Of a DNA stretch of 64,000 nucleotides, positions 54,203 through 63,394 are shown piece by piece. The notes beneath the pieces are model-generated. The model was not told the origin of the DNA. It did no database searches and saw only the letters and a list, made by a program, of their open reading frames with translations. The stretch spans positions 112,804 through 176,803 of the forward strand of contig NZ_PGFV01000006.1 of assembly GCF_021023135.1 (NCBI RefSeq). The letters run 5' to 3'. Source of the DNA: Brevibacterium sp. CCUG 69071 (GTDB taxonomy: Bacteria; Actinomycetota; Actinomycetes; Actinomycetales; Brevibacteriaceae). A program made the translations under genes and the position numbers. The first letter of the stretch is position 1. The number at the start of each line of letters is the position of its first letter.

Positions 54203-57200
54203 ATGACCGAAGTTCGTAGCGTCTCCGCCCTGCTGTCGGTGAAGGTCAACCAGTACAAGGCCGACATGGCCGCAGCCGGTAAGGCTGCTGTGGACGCGGC
54301 GAACAAGACAGAGACCGCTTGGAACAAATCCACTACCGGCGCAGGCCGTGCCATGAAGGCGGCCCAGCAGTACAGCCAGGAAATGACCACCGTTGGCGCC
54401 GGACTCGCGACCTTCGGCGGAATCGTTGTTGGGGCCCTCGGTCTCGCGACCAAGGCGACGATGTCGTGGGAGTCCGCCTGGACCGGCGTCATGAAAACGG
54501 TCGACGGGACACCGCGTCAGCTGGCGGACATCCAGTCGGGCCTGCGCGATCTCGCCAAGACGCTTCCCTCCACCCATGAGGAAATCGCCGCCGTCGCCGA
54601 AGCGGCCGGCCAGCTGGGCGTGAAGACCGACGATGTCGTGTCGTTCACGAAGACCATGATCGACCTCGGCGAGGCCACGAACCTCACCGCAGAAGAGGCG
54701 GCGACCTCGATCGCTCAGATCACGAACGTCATGGGCACCGCCGGCAAGGACGTCGGTCGCTTCGGAGCCACCCTCGTCGAGCTCGGCAACAACGGGGCCT
54801 CCACTGAGAAGGACATTCTCAACATGGCTCAGCGCCTGGCCGGCGCTGGCAAGCTCGCCGGAGCCTCAGAGGCCGACATTCTCGCCCTGTCTAACGCGAT
54901 GGCATCTGTGGGCATCAGGGCAGAGCTCGGCGGTGGCGTGATGACGCGCGTCATGAACCGCATGTACGCCGACGTGAAGAACGGCGGCGAGGGGCTCGAA
55001 GAACTAGCCCGCGTTTCCGGTGTCACATCCAAGCAGTTCGCGCAGGCCTACGAAGAGGATCCCGTCCGGGCTGTCGCGATGCTCACCGACGGACTCAACG
55101 GGGTCAAGGAAGGCGGCGGAAACGTCGTCGAGACCATGAAAGAACTCGGCATCAAGGGCACCGAGGAAACTCAGGTCATGCTCCAGCTCGCCGGTGCCGG
55201 TGACCTACTCACCGAGTCTCTGGACATGGGTAAGTCCGCCTGGGAAGAGAACACTGCCCTCATCCAAGAAGCCTCCAAGCGGTACGAGACCGCTGAGTCT
55301 CGAATCAAGATCGCCGGCAACCAGATCAAGGACACCGCGATCACTCTCGGCGGAACCTTTGCGCCCGCAGTCGCCGGCGTAATCGAAGGGGTCGGTAATC
55401 TCGTAGGAATCGTGGGCCAGGCGCCCGAACCCGTCATCAAGCTCGGTGGGGCACTCGCTGGCGTCGTGGGAACCGCGTCCCTCGCCGCAGGCGGATTCCT
55501 CCTCCTTGCTCCGAGAATCGCCGACACGATCGACGCAGTGAACACTCTGCGCACGAAGTCGGAGGCCCTGGACAAGGTTCTCTCACTGCCCGGCGCGTCC
55601 AAGGCGAGGGGCGTTATTGGCGGAGTCACCAAGGCCGCCGTTGCTGCTACAGGTGCCATCACAGCCCTGATCGCGGCAGGAGCCGTCGCCGACATGTTCG
55701 CCGGCAATGTGAAGAGCACGCAGGAGCTGACGAACGCGCTCATCCAGCTCGATGACCAGAACAGTCTGAGCGTGGCGTCTCTCGACCAGCTGTTCCAAGT
55801 GACCGGATCGGGCGCCGCACACATCAACGGTTTCGGCGATGCCCTGGACATCATCAACCAGAACGGTTTCCTCGGCTTCCTCGACAACGCGGGATCGATG
55901 TTTGGCATCTTCGACTCAAACGCCGAACTCGCGAAGGACTCCATGGAAGCCATGGACCAGTCACTGAGCTCGATGATGTCCGCAGGCAACATGGACATGC
56001 TCGAGTCGAACTTCCGTGCGGCAGCTGAGTCGGCCAAGGAGTTCGACTACTCCGCGGGCGACGTGATCGCCAGCATGCCTACCCTGCAGGGCCAGCTGAT
56101 CGAGCAGGCGAAAGCCATGGGGTACGCGACTGACAACGCGACTCTGGCAAAAATCGCACTGGGCGAGCTTCCCGTCAATGCGAACGCCGCCGCGGGCGCT
56201 GTCCAGGGTGTTGGTAGCGCGGCTGGTGAAGCATCGGACTCGCTGTCGGACATGCTCGATGGTCTTGTGGCACTTGGCCTCGCCAACCTGGATGAGCGCG
56301 AAGCGATGCGGCAGTACGAAGCCGCTATCGACTCGGTCACAGAATCCATCAAGGAGAACGGCACCAGTCTCGACATCACCACCGAGAAGGGCCGCAACAA
56401 CCAGGACGCCCTCGACGGTATCGCCAGCGAGGGCATCGCTGCCGCTCAGGCCATGGCCGAACACGGAAGGTCGCAGGAGGACGTGCAGGGCCAGCTGCAG
56501 AACACCTACGACGATCTCGTGGCCGCGGGTAAGCAATTCGGCATCGGCGGTGACAAGGCCAAGAAGATGGCTCGCGAGATCCTCGAGATCCCCGACGGCG
56601 TCAGCGTGAAGTCCTGGATGGACGACGCGGCCAAGAAGGAAGCAAACGCGACAAAGAAGGCCGTCAACGACATCCCGAAGAAGGTCAGTGTCAATGTCGT
56701 ATTCAACGTCACTGAGCCGAAGAACGGCATCAAGAACATGCCGGAGAACCTGCTCAACCCGAACAGGAACAGGAGCAAGAGTCCGGGAAGCCTGAATCAG
56801 TGGGATCCCAACTTCTACGGCGGCATCGACCTCAAGCCAATGGCCTCCGGTGGCGTCCTGTCGAACATCGCCGAGATGGTTCAGCCGAACACGTGGCGGA
56901 TCGTCGGCGACCGCATGGACGTCGACGAGGCGTTCATCCCTCTCGATGGGTCGAAGCGGTCGTGGAAGATCCTCATGGAGGCGCTTTCCCGCATGCCCGG
57001 AGCAATCCCCATGGCCAAGGGTGGTATTGCGTCGGCTGAGAAGTCGGTGGATGCCGCGCAGGATCGTCTCAAGGCTGCGCGCCGGGCGAAGTCGGATGCG
57101 AAGTCCAAGACCGCGAAGTCTCAGGCGGAGCGTCGTATTCGCATCGCCGAGGACGAACTGTCGGCGGCGAAGAAGTCTCTGAAGTCCGCGAAGGACAAGC

Positions 57201-60200
57201 AGAAGGCTGATGAGCGTCTGGCGAAGATCGCGGCGGATAAGGCGAAGGAGGAGAAGGAGCGCCGACAGCGCGTCGGCGAACTGCAGTCGGATCTGCGTGT
57301 TGACATCCGTCGCGGCAACATCCGCGACCAGGTCACCGGCGGTCTGTCCGGAGGCTACTCTGCCGTGGATCGGCTCTTCGATCTCGGGTCCAACCAGGAC
57401 CTCTCTCGCGGTTCCCGGACTCGTGCCACGTCTTCGGCCCGGAAGTTCGAAGCGAACCTCAAGGCCCTGTATTCGCAGGCCGAGAAGATCGACGCGAAGC
57501 TGAAGAAGGCTCAGGACCGGGCGACTGAGCTCAAGGGCATCAAGGACTCCGTGGTGTCCTCGCTGCTGGGTGGTCGTGACCTTGATGTGGGCACGTTCCA
57601 GACCAGAGTCGGCGGTCAGTGGCAGTCCCAGTCGAACCTGGGTCAGGCTGCGAAATCGATGAAGATGGACGTCGCCGGAATGAAGGCGTTCGCTGGGAAG
57701 CTGAAGAAGCTCACAGAGCTCGGCATCCCCGGAGCCATCATCCAGGAGATCGCGCAGGCCGGGCCCGATGAGGGTTCCAACATGGCCGACAGCTTCATCG
57801 GTGCCACTTCCGCTGAACGCAAGTCGTACCTGGGCGCCTGGAGCGACTACGAGAAGTACGCGAACCAGGCCGGCCAGTACGCAACGGAGGGCTTCTACAA
57901 GGGAGGCTCCGCCGCGGCTGACGGTGTGGTGAAGGGTCTCGAGGGCAAGCAGAAGAACGTTGAGTCCGCGATCGCCAACCTGGCGAAGGTCATGGAGTCC
58001 ACGTTCAAGTCTGTGCTCGGGATCCATTCGCCGTCGCGCGTCATGGCCGACCTCGGTGGGTTCACTGCCGAGGGTCTCGTGCAGGGCATGCTCGGTGGTG
58101 TCACGGACGTACAGTCTGCGGCCGCCGCCCTGGGCGCTGCTGCTGTTCCGGGTATGGCGCCCACGGGTATGTCCTTCGACGTCACTGCCGCCCCTGTGGT
58201 GGCTGATGACGAGGGCATGGCGGGTCTTGCCATGCAGGACATGTCGGATACCACACTGTCGGCGATGGGGCAGATGAACCTGTCTGTTTCTGAGGGTTTC
58301 GCTGGCATGCTGGCGAACATTCAGGCCGCGCAGGCGGGGATGCTCCTGTCCACGCAGGAATCGCAGCTGGGGATGCTCACCAACACGCAGACGCAGAACG
58401 CGGCCATGCTGTTGGATACCCAAACCCAGCAGGAGGCCATGCGGGCGACTGTTGTTGAGAAGCAGACGGGTCAGCGTACTGCCGCGACTGAGCAGCAGGA
58501 ACTGATGCGGCTGATGCTCATCGATAAGCAGTCGCAGATGAAGTCGAAGTCTGCCACTGATTTCGAGGAACTGAAGAACACCACCGGTGTGAAGTTCTCG
58601 GATATGCGGAAGAACACCGACTCCACTATGTCGGGCATGTACGGCGACTACGACTCCCGTCTCGGTGACCTGAAGGGTCTGAATAAGCGTGGGTTCGAGT
58701 CTTTGCTGTCGACGTCGAACGCCAACATGGAAGCGGTCCGCAAGGGCATCGACGGGAACATGCGGGATGCGAAACCCGAGCTCGGCGGCAGGTTGAACAA
58801 CCTCATCGATGTTCTCGGTTCGTTCGCGGCTTCCGTGAACAAAGCGTTCGGGGATGTGGGCGTGAAGCTCTCGGCACCGAAGTCGCTGAAGTTCGAGTCC
58901 GGTGGCGTCATGCCTGGGTATTCGCCCGGGCGGGACATCCATCACTTCCAGTCGCCCACGGCAGGGAACCTGTTCCTGTCGGGTGGGGAAGCGATCATGC
59001 GCCCCGAATTCACCCGTGCTGTCGGCGGGGAACAGGGCGTGGAGGCACTGAACAAGGCCGCCAGGTCAGGTTCGGATCTCAACACTCTCTTGGGGCAGTT
59101 CGCCACAGGTGGAGTCATCCCGCGGATTCCGGGCGTGAATGCGTTCGCGGATTCGGGTGTGTGGCGGAACCTCTGGGCGATGACGAAGGAACAGTTCCCG
59201 AACGCTCGACTCACATCGTCTTACCGGCCCAACTCGATCACAGCGTCGGGGAACACGTCGCACCACTCTCGCGGTAACGCGATCGACGTGTCCCCATCGA
59301 TGGACATCTTCAACTGGTGGCGCAACAACTACGGTGCAAACCTCGCCGAGCTGATCTACTCACCCGCGGGTGGCAAGCAGATCAAGAACGGTGCGAATTA
59401 CACCTACACGGGCGCCGTGAAGGCCATGCACTACAACCACGTCCACATTGCCGCCATCCGGGCTCTCTCGGACGCAATGGCTGGCGGGTTGCCTGGTGCT
59501 GGCGGGGAGATGTCCCACCCGTTCCTCGACCGTGCTGGTGTCTCCGCTGGTGGGGATCTCACCAAGGCCTACCAGAAGGCTGCGGAGAAACTCACTGCGG
59601 ACATCTACGCCAAGCACGCCAAGCAACTCCCCGACGGGATTGCCGGGCAGCTCGGTAAGGGCATCATGTCCATGGCTTCCGAGGGCCTCGTCGATAAGGC
59701 GAAGGACTACGGGAAGAAGTCCGGCATGGACTTCTCCGGTGTCGCCAACGGCCCGGTCAAGTCCATGGCGAAGCAGATGCTCGAGTCCATGGGCTGGGGC
59801 AACCAGTTCGGTGACCTGGACTGGCTGCTCACACGTGAGTCGGGGTGGAACCCGAACGCCCAGAACCCGACGTCGACGGCTTACGGCCTGTTCCAGTTCC
59901 TCAACGGAACCTGGGGGAGTGTCGGTGCGACGAAGACGAGCGACCCGAGGGCACAGCTTGAAGCTGGCTTGAAGTACATCAAGCAACGCTACGGGGATGT
60001 GAAGGGTGCCCGGTCGTTCTGGGAACGCAACCACTGGTACGAGGGCGGAACTACGAACGCCAAGCGCGGCCTCGCTGTCGTCGGTGAGCAGGGTCCGGAG
60101 CTGGTGAACTTCCGTGGTGGCGAGCAGGTCATGTCGACCACGGATTCCATGAAGTTCATGGCCGCGAACCGCACCTACATTCCGACCCAGTCAGGACCAT

Positions 60201-60418
60201 CGTTCGATGCGTCAGCGTTCACTGATGCTGTCGCAACGGCTGTCCAGTCGAACGGTGTCACACCGGAGGCGGTGGCCGCTGCCCTGGATGGGGTTCGTCT
60301 CACGTTCCAGGCTGACGGGCAACAGTTCACGGGTGCTGTCACTGCGGTTGTCGGGGCTGGGTATGACCAGTCTCGGTCGCGTTTGTCGAAGTCGTCTCAG
60401 AAGATCGGAGCACGCTAA
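54203..60418 (+). CDS. Tape measure protein with two wall-hydrolase-like domains
   Basis: 2071 residues; sets tail length. The N-terminus (LLSVKVNQYKADMAAAGKAAVDAANKTETAW ... AAVAEAAGQLGVKTDDVVSFTKTMIDLGEATNLTAEEAATSIAQI) is the TP901-type tape measure core, followed by membrane-like helices, coiled coils (residues 940-1060) and Met/Gln repeats (1345-1460). Near residues 1670-1745, SYRPNSITASGNTSHHSRGNAIDVSP ... MHYNHVHIA has the His/Asp/His set of a peptidase M15-like domain. Near 1870-1950, WLLTRESGWNPNAQNPTSTAYGLFQFLNGTWG is a lysozyme-like SLT transglycosylase with catalytic Glu. These could open the wall during injection. Confidence 0.92.
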   Translation: MTEVRSVSALLSVKVNQYKADMAAAGKAAVDAANKTETAWNKSTTGAGRAMKAAQQYSQEMTTVGAGLATFGGIVVGALGLATKATMSWESAWTGVMKTVDGTPRQLADIQSGLRDLAKTLPSTHEEIAAVAEAAGQLGVKTDDVVSFTKTMIDLGEATNLTAEEAATSIAQITNVMGTAGKDVGRFGATLVELGNNGASTEKDILNMAQRLAGAGKLAGASEADILALSNAMASVGIRAELGGGVMTRVMNRMYADVKNGGEGLEELARVSGVTSKQFAQAYEEDPVRAVAMLTDGLNGVKEGGGNVVETMKELGIKGTEETQVMLQLAGAGDLLTESLDMGKSAWEENTALIQEASKRYETAESRIKIAGNQIKDTAITLGGTFAPAVAGVIEGVGNLVGIVGQAPEPVIKLGGALAGVVGTASLAAGGFLLLAPRIADTIDAVNTLRTKSEALDKVLSLPGASKARGVIGGVTKAAVAATGAITALIAAGAVADMFAGNVKSTQELTNALIQLDDQNSLSVASLDQLFQVTGSGAAHINGFGDALDIINQNGFLGFLDNAGSMFGIFDSNAELAKDSMEAMDQSLSSMMSAGNMDMLESNFRAAAESAKEFDYSAGDVIASMPTLQGQLIEQAKAMGYATDNATLAKIALGELPVNANAAAGAVQGVGSAAGEASDSLSDMLDGLVALGLANLDEREAMRQYEAAIDSVTESIKENGTSLDITTEKGRNNQDALDGIASEGIAAAQAMAEHGRSQEDVQGQLQNTYDDLVAAGKQFGIGGDKAKKMAREILEIPDGVSVKSWMDDAAKKEANATKKAVNDIPKKVSVNVVFNVTEPKNGIKNMPENLLNPNRNRSKSPGSLNQWDPNFYGGIDLKPMASGGVLSNIAEMVQPNTWRIVGDRMDVDEAFIPLDGSKRSWKILMEALSRMPGAIPMAKGGIASAEKSVDAAQDRLKAARRAKSDAKSKTAKSQAERRIRIAEDELSAAKKSLKSAKDKQKADERLAKIAADKAKEEKERRQRVGELQSDLRVDIRRGNIRDQVTGGLSGGYSAVDRLFDLGSNQDLSRGSRTRATSSARKFEANLKALYSQAEKIDAKLKKAQDRATELKGIKDSVVSSLLGGRDLDVGTFQTRVGGQWQSQSNLGQAAKSMKMDVAGMKAFAGKLKKLTELGIPGAIIQEIAQAGPDEGSNMADSFIGATSAERKSYLGAWSDYEKYANQAGQYATEGFYKGGSAAADGVVKGLEGKQKNVESAIANLAKVMESTFKSVLGIHSPSRVMADLGGFTAEGLVQGMLGGVTDVQSAAAALGAAAVPGMAPTGMSFDVTAAPVVADDEGMAGLAMQDMSDTTLSAMGQMNLSVSEGFAGMLANIQAAQAGMLLSTQESQLGMLTNTQTQNAAMLLDTQTQQEAMRATVVEKQTGQRTAATEQQELMRLMLIDKQSQMKSKSATDFEELKNTTGVKFSDMRKNTDSTMSGMYGDYDSRLGDLKGLNKRGFESLLSTSNANMEAVRKGIDGNMRDAKPELGGRLNNLIDVLGSFAASVNKAFGDVGVKLSAPKSLKFESGGVMPGYSPGRDIHHFQSPTAGNLFLSGGEAIMRPEFTRAVGGEQGVEALNKAARSGSDLNTLLGQFATGGVIPRIPGVNAFADSGVWRNLWAMTKEQFPNARLTSSYRPNSITASGNTSHHSRGNAIDVSPSMDIFNWWRNNYGANLAELIYSPAGGKQIKNGANYTYTGAVKAMHYNHVHIAAIRALSDAMAGGLPGAGGEMSHPFLDRAGVSAGGDLTKAYQKAAEKLTADIYAKHAKQLPDGIAGQLGKGIMSMASEGLVDKAKDYGKKSGMDFSGVANGPVKSMAKQMLESMGWGNQFGDLDWLLTRESGWNPNAQNPTSTAYGLFQFLNGTWGSVGATKTSDPRAQLEAGLKYIKQRYGDVKGARSFWERNHWYEGGTTNAKRGLAVVGEQGPELVNFRGGEQVMSTTDSMKFMAANRTYIPTQSGPSFDASAFTDAVATAVQSNGVTPEAVAAALDGVRLTFQADGQQFTGAVTAVVGAGYDQSRSRLSKSSQKIGAR

Positions 60419-61300
60419 ATGGAACTCCACAACGGCGAGTTCGCGATCAACGGGTACAAGTTCGGGTGTGGTCACAACGCGAACGTGAACACACTCAACG
60501 CCACCAATATCCGGTGGCGGGTCCAGGACCAGCCGAACCCGGTTGGGGACGACATTCTGCTCGGGCGTGACTTCATGGACCCTCAGCCGATCAAGTTCGG
60601 GCTGTTCTTCAAGGGGCAGACAGCCCAGGAGGTGGCTCAGGGTGCGGCGGAATTCGCCAACGCCTGGGCCGCCGCCCGGGACCGGAAACCCGGGGAAGTG
60701 TCTGTCCTTGAGATCGGGGCGCACGGGAAGACGTATCGCGCCTACGGCCGTGCCCGCGACCTCGACATTGACGACACGGAGATCTTCGCCCGCCTCCACG
60801 CCGACGGCACCGCGGTGTTCGACCGCAAGAACGGGCTGTTCTACGGCGACCCTGACACAGGCGGCGGGGGAGAGATCACACTCTCCATCACCCCGCCACA
60901 AGCCCGCGGCCTCGTGTTCCCTGTCGTGTTCCCGTGGGGGACATTCCAGGGAGGGCAACGGCAGGGCATCGTCAACAACCCGGGGCTTCGGTCGACCACC
61001 GACGTCACGATCACCATCCGCGGCACCGTCAACCGGCCTGTCGTGTCCGGGGACGGGTGGGAGATTGAACTAGACACGAACCTCGCCTACGACCGGTCCG
61101 TCGTTATCGACGCCATGAACAAAACCGTCACCCGCGATGACGATGTGTCCCTGGCAGGGAAGCTCACCCGAAAGTCGCGTCTCGATCAGATCCAAGTCCC
61201 TGCTGGGGCATCCGAGTTCAAATTCCGTGGCACCTCCGTTGATGGGTCGGCCACGGCCACCATTCGTTGGGGTTCTGCCCACACAAGTTTAGGAGCCTGA
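60419..61300 (+). CDS. Distal tail (Dit-like) protein
   Basis: 293 residues. MELHNGEFAINGYKFGCGHNANVNTLNATNIRWRVQDQPNPVGDDILLGRDFMDPQPIKFGLFFKG, WAAARDRKPGEVSVLEIGAHGKTYRAYGRARDLDIDD and the C-terminal galectin-like half (VTITIRGTVNRPVVSGDGWEIELDTNLAYDRSVVIDAMNKTVTRD) fit the Dit family that joins tube to baseplate. Start abuts the tape measure stop. Confidence 0.82.
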   Translation: MELHNGEFAINGYKFGCGHNANVNTLNATNIRWRVQDQPNPVGDDILLGRDFMDPQPIKFGLFFKGQTAQEVAQGAAEFANAWAAARDRKPGEVSVLEIGAHGKTYRAYGRARDLDIDDTEIFARLHADGTAVFDRKNGLFYGDPDTGGGGEITLSITPPQARGLVFPVVFPWGTFQGGQRQGIVNNPGLRSTTDVTITIRGTVNRPVVSGDGWEIELDTNLAYDRSVVIDAMNKTVTRDDDVSLAGKLTRKSRLDQIQVPAGASEFKFRGTSVDGSATATIRWGSAHTSLGA

Positions 61301-61301
61301 T

Positions 61302-62285
61302 ATGCCTCTACGTCCAGTCCCGTGGGCCATCGGAAACGGTGCCGAGAACAGTGTCGAGCTTGCCCGCGCAGGAATCACCTCCGCCACCTCCGGTGCAACG
61401 GGAATCGCTGAGCCCGGCGACTTTATCGTCAAGGCTCTGCCAACCCCCGGTGCCGCAGTTCGAGTTCACAAGGGTGGCGGTGTCATCAAATCCACCTACC
61501 CCGGCGTGTTTGGGCAGTCGTATGCGGTGCAGGAGCAGTCGTACACTGATGTTCCCGTCGCCGCCACAGGGTCATCTGCCGGTGCGACGAAGTACGTGTA
61601 CGTGCTCATCAAAGACCCCCAGTACGGGGGGCAGAACCCGCCTTCAGTGGAGAACGGCCCCTACAACGACTACGCAGTGACAACAACGCTCCCAGTCGAT
61701 CAGCCGTACCTGCTGCTGGCGAAGATCAACCAACCCAAGTCAACGGCGACGATCGCTCAAGCAATGATCGAAGATCTACGCAAGGTTGCCAATCCACTGT
61801 GGGAACCGATCCACAGGTCTCGCCCGTCGCTTTCTACGGACACCGGAATGAAGCTCTCCTCAACGACGGGCGAGTGGTTTCCGGGTGATGGCGCGGAGAC
61901 TGGTGCACGGCAGATAGTCGACGTGCCGGACTTTGCCGTGAAGATGATCCTGAAGCCGTCATGGCTCAGCGTTCGCTACGACGCTGGGAAGAATGCGTTT
62001 GGGCAGTTCTGGCTCAGCTATGGCCCGAACGATAACCCGCTGAAGTATTCGACACAGGAATTCCAGTTCGATTCAGCTGGCGCGGCCGCGAACGCATACC
62101 GGACCAACTGGCTCGGATCGGCCTATGTGACTGTCCCCAAAGAGTGCCGCGGCGCGCAGATTACGTTCGCGTTTCGCGCCCGACGCGACCCTGCGTCCGC
62201 CAACAACGCGGCGAGTATGGATGGTCTTTCCGGTCTCGATTTGAGTGGGTTCTTCTTGCAGGTTGCTGACCCGTCAACTGAATAA
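61302..62285 (+). CDS. Minor tail protein with receptor-type features
   Basis: 327 residues. LRPVPWAIGNGAENSVELARAGITSATSGATGIAEPGDFIVKALPTPGAAVRVHKGGGVIKSTYPGVFGQSYAVQEQSYTDVPVAATGSSAGATKYVYVLIKDPQYGG matches a common actinophage minor-tail N-terminus. The C-terminal 130 residues look like a beta-sandwich that may bind the host. Typically this slot lies between Dit and the baseplate protein. Confidence 0.7.
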   Translation: MPLRPVPWAIGNGAENSVELARAGITSATSGATGIAEPGDFIVKALPTPGAAVRVHKGGGVIKSTYPGVFGQSYAVQEQSYTDVPVAATGSSAGATKYVYVLIKDPQYGGQNPPSVENGPYNDYAVTTTLPVDQPYLLLAKINQPKSTATIAQAMIEDLRKVANPLWEPIHRSRPSLSTDTGMKLSSTTGEWFPGDGAETGARQIVDVPDFAVKMILKPSWLSVRYDAGKNAFGQFWLSYGPNDNPLKYSTQEFQFDSAGAAANAYRTNWLGSAYVTVPKECRGAQITFAFRARRDPASANNAASMDGLSGLDLSGFFLQVADPSTE

Positions 62286-62293
62286 GGAGCCTC

Positions 62294-63394
62294 ATGTCTG
62301 AATGGCGTTACATTGCGAGCAGGCTCAACGGTGATGGTACTGAGACGTTCCTCGACTGGAATCTCCCTCTCTCTGACGTGTCCGTGCAGGAGTCCCTGTC
62401 CGGGCACGGGGGGCTGGATGCGAAGATCACGCCCGAGGTTGCGAGCTTGAAAGACGAGGACGGGAAACCGATCTTCGTCCCCTGGTCGACCGCGATCTAC
62501 GCGGAAGCGTCCGGGCAGATCCGCGGCGGCGGCATTCTCACTCAACTGCCAATGGACGGGCCGAGTCTATCCCTGGACTGCGTCGGCTTCTCCGGGTACC
62601 TGGAGGGGCAGCCGTGGCTAGGGGAGGACAGGTACGACACTGCCGACCCGCTCGTTATTGACCGGTACATCGTCGAACAGTTCCAGAAGAAACCGTTCAA
62701 TCTTGGCCTGGTTCCTGCTGGGGACAAGGAGTCCCAGCGGGTGCAGCTGTCCGAGACGGTGACGGGGAAGAAGGAACTCTACTACCTCGCACCGTGGGCC
62801 GGGACACTCGACCTGGATAAGGAACGCACCCAACTGGCCGAGATCGGCGGGTACGAGTGGACTGTCACACACCGATGGGCGGACGGCGACCAGGACCGTA
62901 TCATCCATGAAATCGAGTACGGGTACCCAAAGCTCGGCTCCCGCCGCAGTGACCTCCGGTTTGTGGTGGGCGAGAACATCCCCGACAACATTCCCGCCAC
63001 GGATGACGGTGACGAGTACGCCTCACACGTCCTCGTTCTCGGCTCCGGTCAGGGCCGCAAAATGATCCAGCCCTACGACAACCGGCCCACTAAAAGGCTC
63101 GGGCGGTGGAAGGTCATCACGGACAAGGCGATCGGCAAAGACCAGATTGCCAAGGAACGTGTCGCCGCGGAACTCAAAGCCCTGGGCGGTGACCTCGACA
63201 TCACCGAAATCCAAGTCTGGGACCACGACAACGCACCCGTCGGAACCTACTCCGCCGGCGACGAAATCCTCATCCAGTCGGGTGTCGGGTGGGCTGATTT
63301 CGGTGACCTGTGGGTGCGCATTCTCGGTGTCATCCACCACCCGGAGAAGAACACTTCCACTTTGCAGATTCGCAGATCGGAGAAGATCACATGA
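62294..63394 (+). CDS. Baseplate/minor tail protein (Gp37-like)
   Basis: 366 residues. SEWRYIASRLNGDGTETFLDWNLPLSDVSVQESLSGHGGLDAKITPEVASLKDEDGKPIFVPWSTAIYAEASGQIRGGGILTQLPMDGPSLSLDCVGFSGYLEGQPW and DHDNAPVGTYSAGDEILIQSGVGWADFGDLWVRILGVIHHPEKNTSTLQIRRSE follow the siphovirus Gp37-like hub proteins. AAGGAG precedes ATG 62294. Confidence 0.8.
   Translation: MSEWRYIASRLNGDGTETFLDWNLPLSDVSVQESLSGHGGLDAKITPEVASLKDEDGKPIFVPWSTAIYAEASGQIRGGGILTQLPMDGPSLSLDCVGFSGYLEGQPWLGEDRYDTADPLVIDRYIVEQFQKKPFNLGLVPAGDKESQRVQLSETVTGKKELYYLAPWAGTLDLDKERTQLAEIGGYEWTVTHRWADGDQDRIIHEIEYGYPKLGSRRSDLRFVVGENIPDNIPATDDGDEYASHVLVLGSGQGRKMIQPYDNRPTKRLGRWKVITDKAIGKDQIAKERVAAELKALGGDLDITEIQVWDHDNAPVGTYSAGDEILIQSGVGWADFGDLWVRILGVIHHPEKNTSTLQIRRSEKIT

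Noticed and set aside
55961..58945. 994-codon minus-strand ORF
   Set aside because: Antisense shadow of the tape measure gene, rich in Arg, Leu and His, with no recognisable domain.
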